The position numbers and the translations under genes were made by a program. Under the pieces are notes generated by a model. It saw only the letters and a list, made by a program, of their open reading frames with translations. It had not been told where the DNA came from and did not search any database. DNA of 64,000 nt from Escallonia rubra (lineage: Eukaryota; Streptophyta; Magnoliopsida; Escalloniales; Escalloniaceae): the NCBI GenBank assembly GCA_033065855.1, contig JAVXUO010002535.1, positions 124,001 to 188,000 on the forward strand. The letters run 5' to 3'. Of the stretch, positions 45,175-57,000 are shown piece by piece. Numbering within the stretch: position 1 is the first letter of the stretch; each line of letters starts with the position of its first letter.

Positions 45175-46260
45175 TAAATAAGGGAGTGACGTTGATAAAG
45201 AAAAGGTTACATGATTTTCACTTGCGAACTATTGCGAGTTGGCTTTCGTACCATCTCTGGCGGTCAACATCCATAACCCCACTGCGGTGCATTATCTCCC
45301 AAGTGTTAGCAAAGTTAATACTTCTTGAGTTTACTGATAGAATTTTCTAATCTCACCTTTATAGACAATCTTATGGTGTCCATAACCATATCTGGCTGCC
45401 GCGCAGTAAATTGTTGGTTTAAGTGGTCACGTTGATATTAGCAGCAATCTGGATGAAATTCAATCTTTGTGAGATCCTCAATATTGTACCGAGGGACTAA
45501 TGTATAAGATCTTTCTGATGCTTTTGAAAGAGCTGCTTCTTTACTATAAATGATTCAACAAGGGTCAGCCCAGAAAGAGACTAGCCGGCCAGAGTTGGGT
45601 CTCTGCACTCTAAGTAAAGGATGGTTGTTTGGTTGTGGCAAGGCCTCAAAGGTACCATAGCTTTCTTTTGTCTGAACAAAGCCTTGACTTGGTTGACTCG
45701 ATGAGCCATGCTATATGCAGTTTCACATCATCCTTCGTCCAATTTAAGTTTGAGTCGTGTGCAAACGATTTTGAACATCCATTTGATGGATGGTACTCGT
45801 GCATGGGGCTTCATTCGGCGTGCTTGCAGTCCTACTATCCAAATTAGGAGTAAGAGCAGGCCATAAACTAGAACTCCATTGTGTTTTATGTAAGCCGATC
45901 GGTGGTCGAAGATTGGTGGTGAATTCTGATGGATACTATAACAATTTAGCCAATTATATGTTAGAATTTTGAGAAACGAAAATCTACTCACACACTTGTT
46001 TATGCTCTTTTACACACTCATTTGTTACCTTAAAAGTTTATTAAAGTAACAACATCAACATTTTTAAGACCAATGAGGTGCGGAAATGCTCTCCTGGGCA
46101 TGTAGACAATTCCGTGGAAAGAATCAATTAGTTTATCGTGAAAAGGTTCATTCCCCAACCAAAATGTAGTCTTATTAGTTATTACAGGGGCATGCGGTAA
46201 TCTTTGCTTGATCTAAGATAAGATGGGAAAAAGAAAGAAGAAGGAAGAAAAGGCGAAATC
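45175..46260. other. Intergenic; nothing recognised
   Basis: Open frames up to 87 codons on both strands with no family resemblance. The T-run at its left edge could be the reverse-complement poly(A) of a retroposed sequence, but no gene was recognised behind it. Confidence 0.3.
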
Positions 46261-46270
46261 AGTTTCTACT

Positions 46271-47356
46271 TGACGAGGCCTAGGTTGATTATAGCCCATG
46301 AAATTTGTGGCCATGATCTTGCCTTTGCCTTCATCATCAACATCTCCTCAGCCCTCTCCATTTCCGGAACAACCTTGCATTCATCACAAATAGCTCCCCA
46401 GTACAAGTCCCTCGCAAATCTGCTCCCCTGCGTCCAAAATCCTAGCGCAATTATCAAAAACTGGTGGGATGACAAGCTCAATATCTTCATCTCTATCTAG
46501 TGACAACCCATAATGACCAATCCTTTTCCTCTCTTCAATGAAAATCTCTTCTTCTCTCATTAGCAACGTGTATATTGCGCCCATTCTCACTATCGAGTTC
46601 ATCCATAGTCCAGGCTTGCCATCACCAGGCCATAAAGTTACATAATTATTCCGAGATAAGTCGAGACGACCATCAGAGTTGTTGAAAAGAACATCCTGAT
46701 AGCCAAAGTACTGGTCACTAAAATCTGCCATTGTAAATAGAAGGAAAACTGCAACCACCCTCCTGGAAACAGCGAGTGAGTTCCCCGGTCCTTATGTGCG
46801 ACACAGTTATCCTGTTAGCGGGAACGAGCAACTGCAGCTTCTTCCTCCAACCTTCTTCTTCACAGAAATAGGCGTTTTCCTTTTTCTCAGAGAGATCTCA
46901 GAAAGCTGAAGGTGTTCAACAAGTTCCGAATCAGTGTACCGGAACAAGAGATCATCATGGATAAGAGGCTGTCGTGGGACAACACAAAACATGTGGATCA
47001 GACGCTCCGCCACGAAGCCAACATAGCAACGTACAATGTCACGATCGGTGGCAGAATTAAAAATTGCTAGGTTGTTGGAGGAATTGGAGTAAACATAATG
47101 GAATAGGCCACGAAGGCATACAGTCTGGCGCTTTACAAAGCTTGAGAATTCGGTAGACATGGACGAGATGATCAAGGAAGCTGCCATTCCCGTGCCAGCA
47201 CTCGCCTGCACCGGCGGAGCGTAAGATGGCAAGGACGGAAGGTAGGTTCCTATCAACAGCCTCAAGCTCATCTCGGAGGAAGGGGTGGGCTGAAGCTAAA
47301 AGGCTTCGGACATATTGGTGGTTCTCCGAAGGAGATGCAGAATGTGAAGATGGCAT
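46271..47356 (-). pseudogene. DUF6817-type plant protein gene, intronless and frameshifted
   Basis: Starting at the ATG at 47356, the protein reads MPSSHSASPSENHQYVRSLL, then LPSVLAILRSAGAGECWHGNGSFLDHLVHVYRILK. This matches a conserved plant protein of unknown function with a DUF6817 domain (family text GAGECWHKHGSFLDHL). The homology continues in order through FCVVPRQPLIHDDLLFRY, SELVEHLQLSEISLR, GWRKKLQLLVPAN, RRVVAVFLLFTMADFSDQ, GDGKPGLWMNSIVRMGAIY and DIELVIPPVFDNC to a stop at 46271. At least four frame changes break it (near 47120, 46875, 46790 and 46410). No intron separates the blocks. It is either a processed or a decayed gene. The family has no established biochemical role. Confidence 0.65.
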
Positions 47357-47869
47357 TTTTACTCGATAAGAACACACTTCTGAGGAGAGGAGAGCGATAA
47401 AAAAGATGGATACAGGCATATACATGAGACGACGGGAATGATGTGATAAAGATGAAGAGAGACGTAGAGGCCAAGATGCATACAAAATTGAATACCATAC
47501 AGCAGCGTTGCATGGATGTGCCGCCCTCTCACGCGGCATTCAAATGCTACGAGAAGTCAAACTACTTTGTATGTCTGTGACACAAACAGATTTTATGCAT
47601 ATAAACCGAACCAAATGAGCAACTATCTAGTACTGTTATTGCCTCAATGAACAAATGTTTTTTTTTTGGTCTGGTAAAATTGCCTGATGCTGTTGGCTTG
47701 TAACTAGTAATTCCTCATATTAAAGAGCGTTGCCCGAAATTACAGAAAGGATGTTAACCATGAAAAAAGGCAGGCATATGGTAGAAGTTCAGAAGGCAGT
47801 AACAAAGATCTAGGGAGAAGGTGAGACGAGTATACAAAGGTTGAGAGCACAAACAAATAGTAGAAACTA
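47357..47869. other. Spacer between the DUF6817 copy and the 14-3-3 3' end
   Basis: Open frames on the minus strand extend upstream of the DUF6817 start (to 47539) but show no domain. The 3' untranslated region of the 14-3-3 gene probably ends in or just left of 47870-48100; I could not place its poly(A) site. Confidence 0.3.
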
Positions 47870-48099
47870 TTCGTCTGGATTGCGGCAGTAGTTGAAAAAA
47901 TAAAACCACCTAATGATCAAACAAATCCTCTAAACTCCACCCACTATACGGATAGGAAAAAGCTTGGGAAATGCAAATCAAACCATACCCAGACGTCAAA
48001 GCTTTATAATAAAACACACTATGATATAACACGAAATCAACAGGCGACACAACATCCTCACACCAAATCCTCATCACCGAATACAAGTATGCATCTGCT

Positions 48100-51000
48100 T
48101 CACTGCAAAAAGGATATGAACGCAAGCTTATACGAGTGTGAAGTTCACAAGCACCAATAAAACAAACACTAAGAGTACATGTCCACTTACCTCTGCATTG
48201 TCGCCTCCACCAATTTTGCTACCAGCATCCATTTTCTGGGAGTCTACTGTCGCTGTACAATGCAAAGAAGATCAAAAATCATGCTTTTTAGGAAAGATGA
48301 ACTAAAATTACTTCAATTGTTCATTGCATTATCTCGAATGCCCCTCCAACTTTCAAGAACTTATAGAGAAAGATATATGCTTTATCATGCAGTATTTCCA
48401 TGCATCAACTACCTTCTAAGCCCATTTGTGGTCAGTAAATGCCTATAAAGCCATAGCCGAAGTACCACATAGTTTCTCCATATGGTATATGGTTTCCCTT
48501 TTACAAATTCTGCCACTCACCATAAACTAAATAACTAATGCATGCATGTCCATTTTCTAACATCATAGTTGGAATCAAGTAAATATTGTAAATACTGCAA
48601 GCCCAATTAATTGTATTTATCTCTGTGAAGGTACAGATGTTGGATTACCCTACCACCACATGAATGAATCCTTACAACCTTACTCAGGCAGTGTTATAGT
48701 ATTAAATTTTCTTAGCTTGCATTAATGTTAGTTAATCTTAAGAACGACATGGAGATATGCCACCAGAAACTGAAGTAGCGTTAAAGGCAGGGATCATTGG
48801 CACAAAATTGGGCAGTTACAAAATGGGAAAACCACAGATTACGGCTTCAGGTTGATTTTCTGTTACGTGCACACATAACAGGGAAACAAGTAGGTTGTGA
48901 TGTCCTTATGATTCCATTACGGGAAAAAGGAAATTACTTCTCTTACTATTTAGTGAAAGAAAGCATATACGGATACAGAAAAGAAGACCAAATAAACCAC
49001 CCACCACAAGCTTAACGAACCAAACTACTTGCATGTTAAAAACTAGGGGTGGCAACTAAGACCCAAACCCATTTACCCGCCCAAATCCGCCCACTTAAAA
49101 CTCACCCAAACCCACCCATTTAGTAATTGGGTCTTAAATGGATCCATTTATTTTATAACCCAATTATCCGCGAATTTAAGTGGGTTGCAAATGAGTGCCC
49201 ATTTATCCATATACATACTCTCATGTATATTACCCCACACACAAACTTTAAATCAACTTTTTAGTTACTTCCATATTTTTATTTTTCATATGTGGGGATC
49301 AATTGTGCCCTTGTAAAACCAAACATCTGCATTTCACTGCCCCCCACTTTCACAAGTCAAATTCCTGTTCCTGTACAGCCTCACCCTCCAGCAGGCCATC
49401 AGCGTGGTCTGCACCATCAACAGCAGCTTCTCCTGCGGCAAGTCCCAGGAGATCATCATCGCCCACGGAAAGTTCATCGTCCTCCGCCGCCCCGACGACG
49501 CCAGCAAGCTCCAGACCCTCCTCTCCGTCGATGCCTTCACCTCCATCCACTCCCTCGCCACTTCCGCCTCACCAGTGCCCACAAGGACTACATCATTGTC
49601 AGCTCCGACTCTGGTCGCATCGCCATCCTCAAGCTGAGTCAAGTCAGAGCCTCGGGCTCCTTTAACCTTCTTATAAATCCTCGACCCGTCCTTCTATCTG
49701 ATAATCTTGATTCTCAGAATCACAAAGTCTTCTTACGCCTTCGTAGACCTATGACATAGACCCGTGGTGGTAGTCCTTCACATCGGACTCTAATTACGAT
49801 CTCGATCCAGCGAATGAACCACTGCTGCCGAAAATCCAACGAATCAACCGTTACGGGGACGCGCTGCCACCGCGTCTTGCCCGGGCAGCGCCATCATGAT
49901 AGGCACCTGTGAAGATGGGTTATGAGAGGTGGTGAGATGGAGGAGTTGGGTGGTGAGGTTTGGCATAGAGGCGGAGAAGGTGGTGGCGGTGGTGTAGTCT
50001 AGGTTGGGGTGGCCGACGTTGAGACAGAGGTATTGCTGAATTTGGTTATGAGGGTGTCATGTTAATGGGTCATGTTTGAGATAATGGGTTAAACCAGCCC
50101 ATTAATAAATGGGTCTAAATGGGTCAGCCACCCATTTTACCCTAACCCATTTGACCCAAATTCAAACCCAACTCGCCCACCCATCTTGCCAGGCCTATTA
50201 AATACCTATCAGCCCACTAAGATGTACTCACATTTCAGCCCACTGACACTTGCCCTTCTACTACCACGTAACCCATTCAAGTACCCTCTCCACTTCAATA
50301 CAACACTCAGACCCTTGGTCGCACGAAGCGGGAACAAGGGCAGGGGAGCGTAGGCACCTAGAAGAATCTAAGGTTCAGACCTGCTAAATGAATAAACATG
50401 TAGACACACACCATAAATTACTATTTTAGGTATCTTCGACTTCATCTTTGTGTATAAGTTTTGTTTTTGTCTTGAAAACCCCATAAGTGGTGGCTACTTG
50501 TTAGTTTTCCACTTACCACATAATGTGGCTACAGTTACTTGCTAGGGAAATAACAGAGGTAACAATATAGTTCTGCTGTTGCTGTTCATTATTCGAGACA
50601 GTTCTAGCAGGTAATACTCCCACTCAATAGGATTGCACATTGGGCCAATGATCGTAATAATGGATACAGATGAGCCAAATTTGGGGAGAGAGAGGGAGGG
50701 GGTGAAACTCCCACCAAATAGGGTTGATTGGAACAATGGATAAAAATGAGCCCAAATTTGGAGGGAGGGAGAGAGGGAGGGAGAGAGAGAGGCATTGTTG
50801 TACCAGCTCTATTCTCTAGATGAGAGTAGTTACAAAGGGGCAAGGAGACTTTAAGAACTTGGAAGAGGAGGGAAGTACGGGATTGAGTCGGAAAAGGGGT
50901 TGATTTCTAGGTTTCCCTCGTCTTTGCCAGGCAGATGGCATCCAGGTTCCATCTTAGCATACAACTCAATTCCATGGAGCTCCGGCAAACGCGTGGTCCT

Positions 51001-54000
51001 ATAAGAAGATTACTGGAACTAAGCTCAGACCCAAAGGAGTGGAGCCGACTTCTAAAAAAAAAATGATGGCCCAATGTTCTAGGTTTTTGGCTACATGAGT
51101 ACAGGCGACATACTAAAGTGTCATAGTACCAAATTATCCTAACTATGATACCATAATTAAATAACTCCCAACAATTAGATACCTTTACACTTGTACAATC
51201 CAGAAGTATACTAAACTTATGCTAAAAGTGAGACCCTGACTTGATTCAAAGATTATGTTTGATTGAGGAAGGCAAACACTAGTCCTCATAGGTGTTGCGA
51301 ATGTGCAACACCTGTGAAGCGACAGGTTGCATTAACTTGTAGGGTTGATCATTTTGCCGGATTTTCTTGGTATTTCCAATCACGTTAATTAATAGTTCAA
51401 ACCGCACTTAAAGGTAGAGCATTACCCATTTTTATGAGGAATTTATGGACAACTACATCAAGATAGCAGCATATATATGCATTAACGTTTGGGAATGTAC
51501 AAAATAAGAAGTATACACGACACGCACAGAACACGTGGACATATACATTAATATGCATACTCATAGGCACAGAAGCATATACATATGTAGTCTCCTTTCC
51601 ATTTTGAGCTGATAATTAACACAACAAATATTCAAAACGTGTAGTACATTATCACGTGTTTACCAAAGACAGGTTATGTGTGGATGAAAGTGCGAAACAG
51701 ATGCAACAACCTTCTTGTGACGTCATTTTGCATGATATTTTGCTCAGAAGGGAAATATTAGGACTAGAAAATTTGCTATACATATTAGAAATTTCCAAAG
51801 GAACGGTTGAGGTGTTCTACAAGAAGATGGAATTTCTGACTAATGAATGTAGAAAAGGTAAAAATTAAACAGATACCCTATAACGAACAAATTCGGGCCG
51901 CACAACTTTTAAGAAAATACACCAGTTTAAGAAGTTAACTTTAAAATTATCCATCCCACAGAGTTAAAGATAAAATCGGCATAATTGTTCCATTCCTAAA
52001 TCAAGGACAAGGCAGCTCGCGATACGGATGCAGGTGATGACAGGGCATTTAGAAGAAACTGACTCCTCCTGCTCCTCCTCCTTTAGGCGCACGCACAAAA
52101 TTATTGATTGCATAGCAAAAAGGAAGGGGTATTAGAATGATAACAGTTATAATTTTGTAGGCATATAACTACTGGATTACTATCTGCATCCTTAGTACAA
52201 ACCACAACATACAGAAGGTTTAGGATAAATCTTCTCCAAAACAAACTATAGACAGCCAAGACTATGAAAACCTTCCAGCACTTGCTAAGAATGAAAAAGG
52301 GTGTTTTGAAGACATTGTTTCCAAGTTGCTGTATATTTTGCACTTCAATTTCTAGTGTAACCTTATTGAAACATTTACAAAAGCAAATTCCAAGCATAAT
52401 ATACCAGGAAAACAAAGCAAATATAACTGAGAGCAAAAAAAGATGATGTGTGATCAGAAACAAACTTGGGGTGAACAACAACGAAGTCTTAAGCAACGAG
52501 AATTTAAGCACACAATATTCATATGGTATCCACAGTTAAATTACCTCCATCTTCTGGAATGTCCGAGGTCCACAAGGTGAGGTTGTCCCTAAGAAGCTGC
52601 ATGATCAAGGTACTATCTTTGTATGACTCCTCATTCAGGGAATCAAGTTCTGAGATTGCTTCATCAAAAGCCTGCTTTGCTAGGTGACAAGCCCTGAGAA
52701 AAATAGGTCAGATTAACTAAAATATTGGAAAATCAAAGGCTGTAAAATTCTGAAAAAGCATGAGATGCCAACAAACCTTTCAGGTGAATTCATGATCTCA
52801 TAATAGAAGACAGAGAAATTTAAAGCCAACCCCAGTCGGATAGGATGAGTAGGAGGCAAATCAGCCTCTGCTGTAGTAGTAGCTGCCTGCCAACATGTGG
52901 AAGGAGAAAGAATAAGTTGAGGGAGAAACAGCGAGAGAGACCATAAGACGATCAATGGGATTACTAGATTTCAAGGGATTACTAGAAAGACAAAACTACA
53001 AGTACTTAAACCTTGCAACAAATCTATGCTACCTAAGGTTGCGACACTGCGATAATAGAAAATTAAAATCAGGAGCTGAACCAAGCTATGACCCCTATCT
53101 CAATCCATACAAGCATCTACGCCATCTTTTTTTCTTTTTTGATCCAGGTGATTCACATTTCGTGTGACCACCAAAACAAAGGAAAACACAAGTGTTAGTC
53201 GGTCATCTCTACCGCCACATTCCACTGCGTTGAGAAACCCATAAACAACCATCTTTGAAGCATAACCGCTTGACCCAATTATCGACATCACATAACATAA
53301 AAACCATAACAAGCTTATCAAAAGAACAATATTTTTATTTCCTCTAGAGATATAAAGCAAGATAAGTTCAAAGTTTTAGCATTATTCTTCTAAAACGCAA
53401 ACTGAAGACTAAAATAGAAACAATAAAGATGTCTAGAACGTCCAGGGTAATATTAATGGCCAAAGATGGTAAGTCACCACAGCTGGATGTGGATCAACCC
53501 CCATCAAATCATTATTGAAGAATATCATTACATTTCATAAGCAGAGAGTACCAGATAAGAGAACTTGTTTATTGCAGAATCCTTTCTTGTAATTAGCAAG
53601 AAAAACATCTACATATAACCGTTTGAGGGACCTGTGTGAAAACCGTCATAGTAAAATTGGAAATAAAAAGGAAAATCAGAACTTCAGGACTTCAATTAGA
53701 GTGCAGTTGTGCACACTTTACAGACAACTTTTGCAGCATCATTCAAACAATCTTACAGGTGAATCTAAATACCAACTGCAAGTACACCACACGAGTGCGG
53801 AAAGATCAATCCTTCTTGAGCACGCTATCGACATCTATGAAACATCTACCGACATCATGCCCAACTAAACATTATGATGCCTAATCAAGCAGACCACAGT
53901 TGTGTTTCTAGCTTCTTTAGGGGGTTTTCATATTTTTTATCAGGGTTGCATTTCTTCTGGGTGTGCTTTTTCCCCCTTCTTTTTGGGTTGGGGAGAAAAA

Positions 54001-57000
54001 ACTCCCATCATGGCACCAGCGAGAAGGTCGTGTACAGGTATATGTCAAAGCTTCAGACTGGTCTGTTGAAACATATTCTAGAATCTGCAGAGACAAGTAA
54101 GGGGTCACGTCTCATGTATAGAAAGTTACATGAGTACATGAAAATGTTATTTTGCTTAAGGTATACACTTAGCTGATAAGTTAAATGATAATTCTTATAT
54201 TCAATTCATGGATACAGATGTAAAGATCTTTGGTATAAGGACTCGCATCTTGGTGCAACTACATGGTGTCCACACGACACTGACACAGGTACAGAATCGA
54301 GACTTTTTGTTGGACACGCCATGTCATTGCAGAGAAAAAAGAAGACAGAAGAAGAAGCCGTTGATGCCTAGGCATCATTGATTGCCATCATTTGTCCGCT
54401 CGTCTGAGAAATCCAAAAAAGTTGATCACTCAGATCTGAGGCGTTGATTTTGTACTGGAGAATAAAGAGTGAATGCCAGCTGGTTTAACTCTCTCAGGAA
54501 CAACATGCTATAAAGTAGTACTGTCAATCTATATCTCGACTGTAAATAATTACAAGCTCCCATTAATTGTTTGTTCTGTAAAAAGGCTCATGTTTTCAAT
54601 GTAATTACCTAGGTTCAGGTTTTCGTGGGTTGTCTGTGGACTTGAGTCCTATTTCAATCTGCAACTTGATGATCCTCTCACACGTCAAATGAAGACGCTG
54701 AAACAGCTTTTTTCATTGTAGCTCACCAAATCTCCCAACCAAAACCATATCGGGATAGTGACACGTGTGAAAACATTAATATAACACACTAGGAGATGAT
54801 TGAAATCGAGATTCTCATAGATCCTCAAAATATTCAAAAGAATAGTGGGCACAAACAGGAGAATAAAACAAAGGTCTGAAATTTGTGTTCGGGACGCATA
54901 CTTACTAAGTGAAACGTGGCAATGAACTTTAGTAAGTACCTCTGAAGCACGGACACCTCTCCTAGGTGGAGGTATGGTGTCCTAAACCGACGGACACCTC
55001 CGACACGTGTCAGACACGCCTAATCGGTGTCCGGATTTTTTTAATTTTTTTTTTAATTTCCGACACCGTGTCGGACACAGCATGGTGCAGTGTCGGACCG
55101 TTTGGGGTCAATTTGAGATTAATTGAACTAATTTCGGGGGTCAATATGTAATAAATAGAAAATATTTGGGGTCTTTTTACAAAAAAAATAATAGGTGCCC
55201 TAATCTGAGCCATTACCCGATTACCTTCGTCTTCTCTCTCACTGCCGTCTGCTTCTCTCTCACCTGTCACCTCTAATATGTCGGCCGTCTTCATCTCTCG
55301 TCGCTGGAGCTCCGTCGCGAAGATACCGAAGCCGTCTTCTGTCCGCCTTCGTCGTCGCCGTCGCCAGAGCTCTCGCCATCGTCGTCGGAGGTCCTCCGCC
55401 GCCGTCGCTGACCCAGAGGTATTCTTCTTCTCTGATCTCGACGTCTCGTCTCTCCTCAGTCGTCTCCTTTACTCCTTTTTTCTTCTACTCTCCCCTTCTC
55501 GTCAGTCTCGTGTCTTCCCCTTTTTTCTTTTTCTCCCTCTATCGTCCTCTCTTCCCTTTTTTTTTTACTAAATAAAAAGAGAACCATTCTTGATTACAGA
55601 TGTCGTTGCTGGGAAATGGACATTTAGTGCCACGGGAAATGGACATTTACAGATGTCGTTGCTGGGAAATAAAAAGAGAACCATTCTTGATTATGATTAC
55701 ATTTGTTTAATATATTTTTATTGCCATTTTCCCGTGACACTTTCCCGTGGGACATTTTGGTTACTTTCCCGTGGCACTTTCTTATGATTACATTTGTTTA
55801 ATAAATTACTTTCTTATTAATATATAAAAATGAACATTTTTATCCATTTTCATTATTGTTTGTTATTTTAGATTGTGGAATGTATTTGATATTTATTATA
55901 TATATAATAAAAATATATTAAAAAAATAGCGGTGTCCTGCGGTGTCCAAAATCTGATTTTTTGGAAATTGCGGTGCCCGGTGTCCCCATCGGTGTCGGTG
56001 TCCGACACCCTGTCCGTGTCCGTGCTACCTAACCTACCATCTCTTAAAAAAAAAATACCTTATGGGTCACCTTTTCATTCTCTTAAAAATTCAATGAATT
56101 CTATTTTGCTATGCTATACTTCTTTTCCGCGCATGCATCACGTTTGCCATAACACCTAGTGCTATATTAAGTGAACACCAGCTGTTTAGGACTACTCTAG
56201 CCATTTAATTCACCTTACGTAAAAAAAACATGCCCACGCATACTGCAGTTCAGTTTTAACTGTAAACGCCTGTCTTACATGGACCCACAAAAGTGTCGGG
56301 CATGGATACGTGTTCAAGAGTCAGATTTGTACGTTTTAAAGTTTTTAGGATTAGGGACACAGCCAAAAAGGACCCAAACTGGGTAATTGGTATCGGCAAC
56401 CAGGACACTTCTCTAATATTAAAGAAAGATAAGATATGTTAAGGTGCAAAAATTTAAACAAGGAGTCAATTAAGAATATAGTGTGCATATGTTCGCATTT
56501 TTCATGTAAAGCAGAGTACACCTAAACAGCAGGATCCTTACTCAACATATATTTGACAGTTTGAGTAGCAATACTAGTATATGCCACGTGCACCCCGAGA
56601 CAATCCAACCAGTTGCATCCACTAATTATATTTTACCAGTACAAAATCAACGCCTAAGATCCGAGTGCATGTTTTTTAACAAGTGAAAATTTCCAGAGTA
56701 GACTAAAACAGCTGATGTTCACTCAACTCCGCATTCACAGATTGATGACTACTATACAGCACTGTTCGAAGCTGTCTAATGAGTCCAGGAACAGAACCTA
56801 CACGCCACCGCCCGAAGTAAACAAAAGAAAATTGCCAGAGATAAAATCCATGAGAAAAAATGAGAGTTCTTAAGACATAGAAACTTTACATAGGCCACTA
56901 ATATAGCCAAATCAATGACCTTGAAAGAAGAACTTTTGTGCATATTGTCTATGTACTAATATACAAGGGAAACTCCTAATATGTGCCCTATTGCATATGC

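Noticed and set aside
49334-49642. Long open frame antisense to the SF3B3 fragment, and two Pro/Ser-rich sense frames
   Set aside because: Shadows of the G+C-rich SF3B3 codons; only the frame with YSLTLQQ and the following [13 protein letters not shown] block carry family text.
53623-54176. Three overlapping open frames of 80-100 codons in 14-3-3 intron 3
   Set aside because: Overlapping in different frames, no family resemblance, located in an intron; most likely chance.
55278-55571. Arg/Ser-rich protein (97 codons) suggesting an RS-domain splicing factor
   Set aside because: The Arg/Ser bias comes from CGTCGTCG/CTCTCT repeats inside the GGACAC element; no RNA-binding domain.
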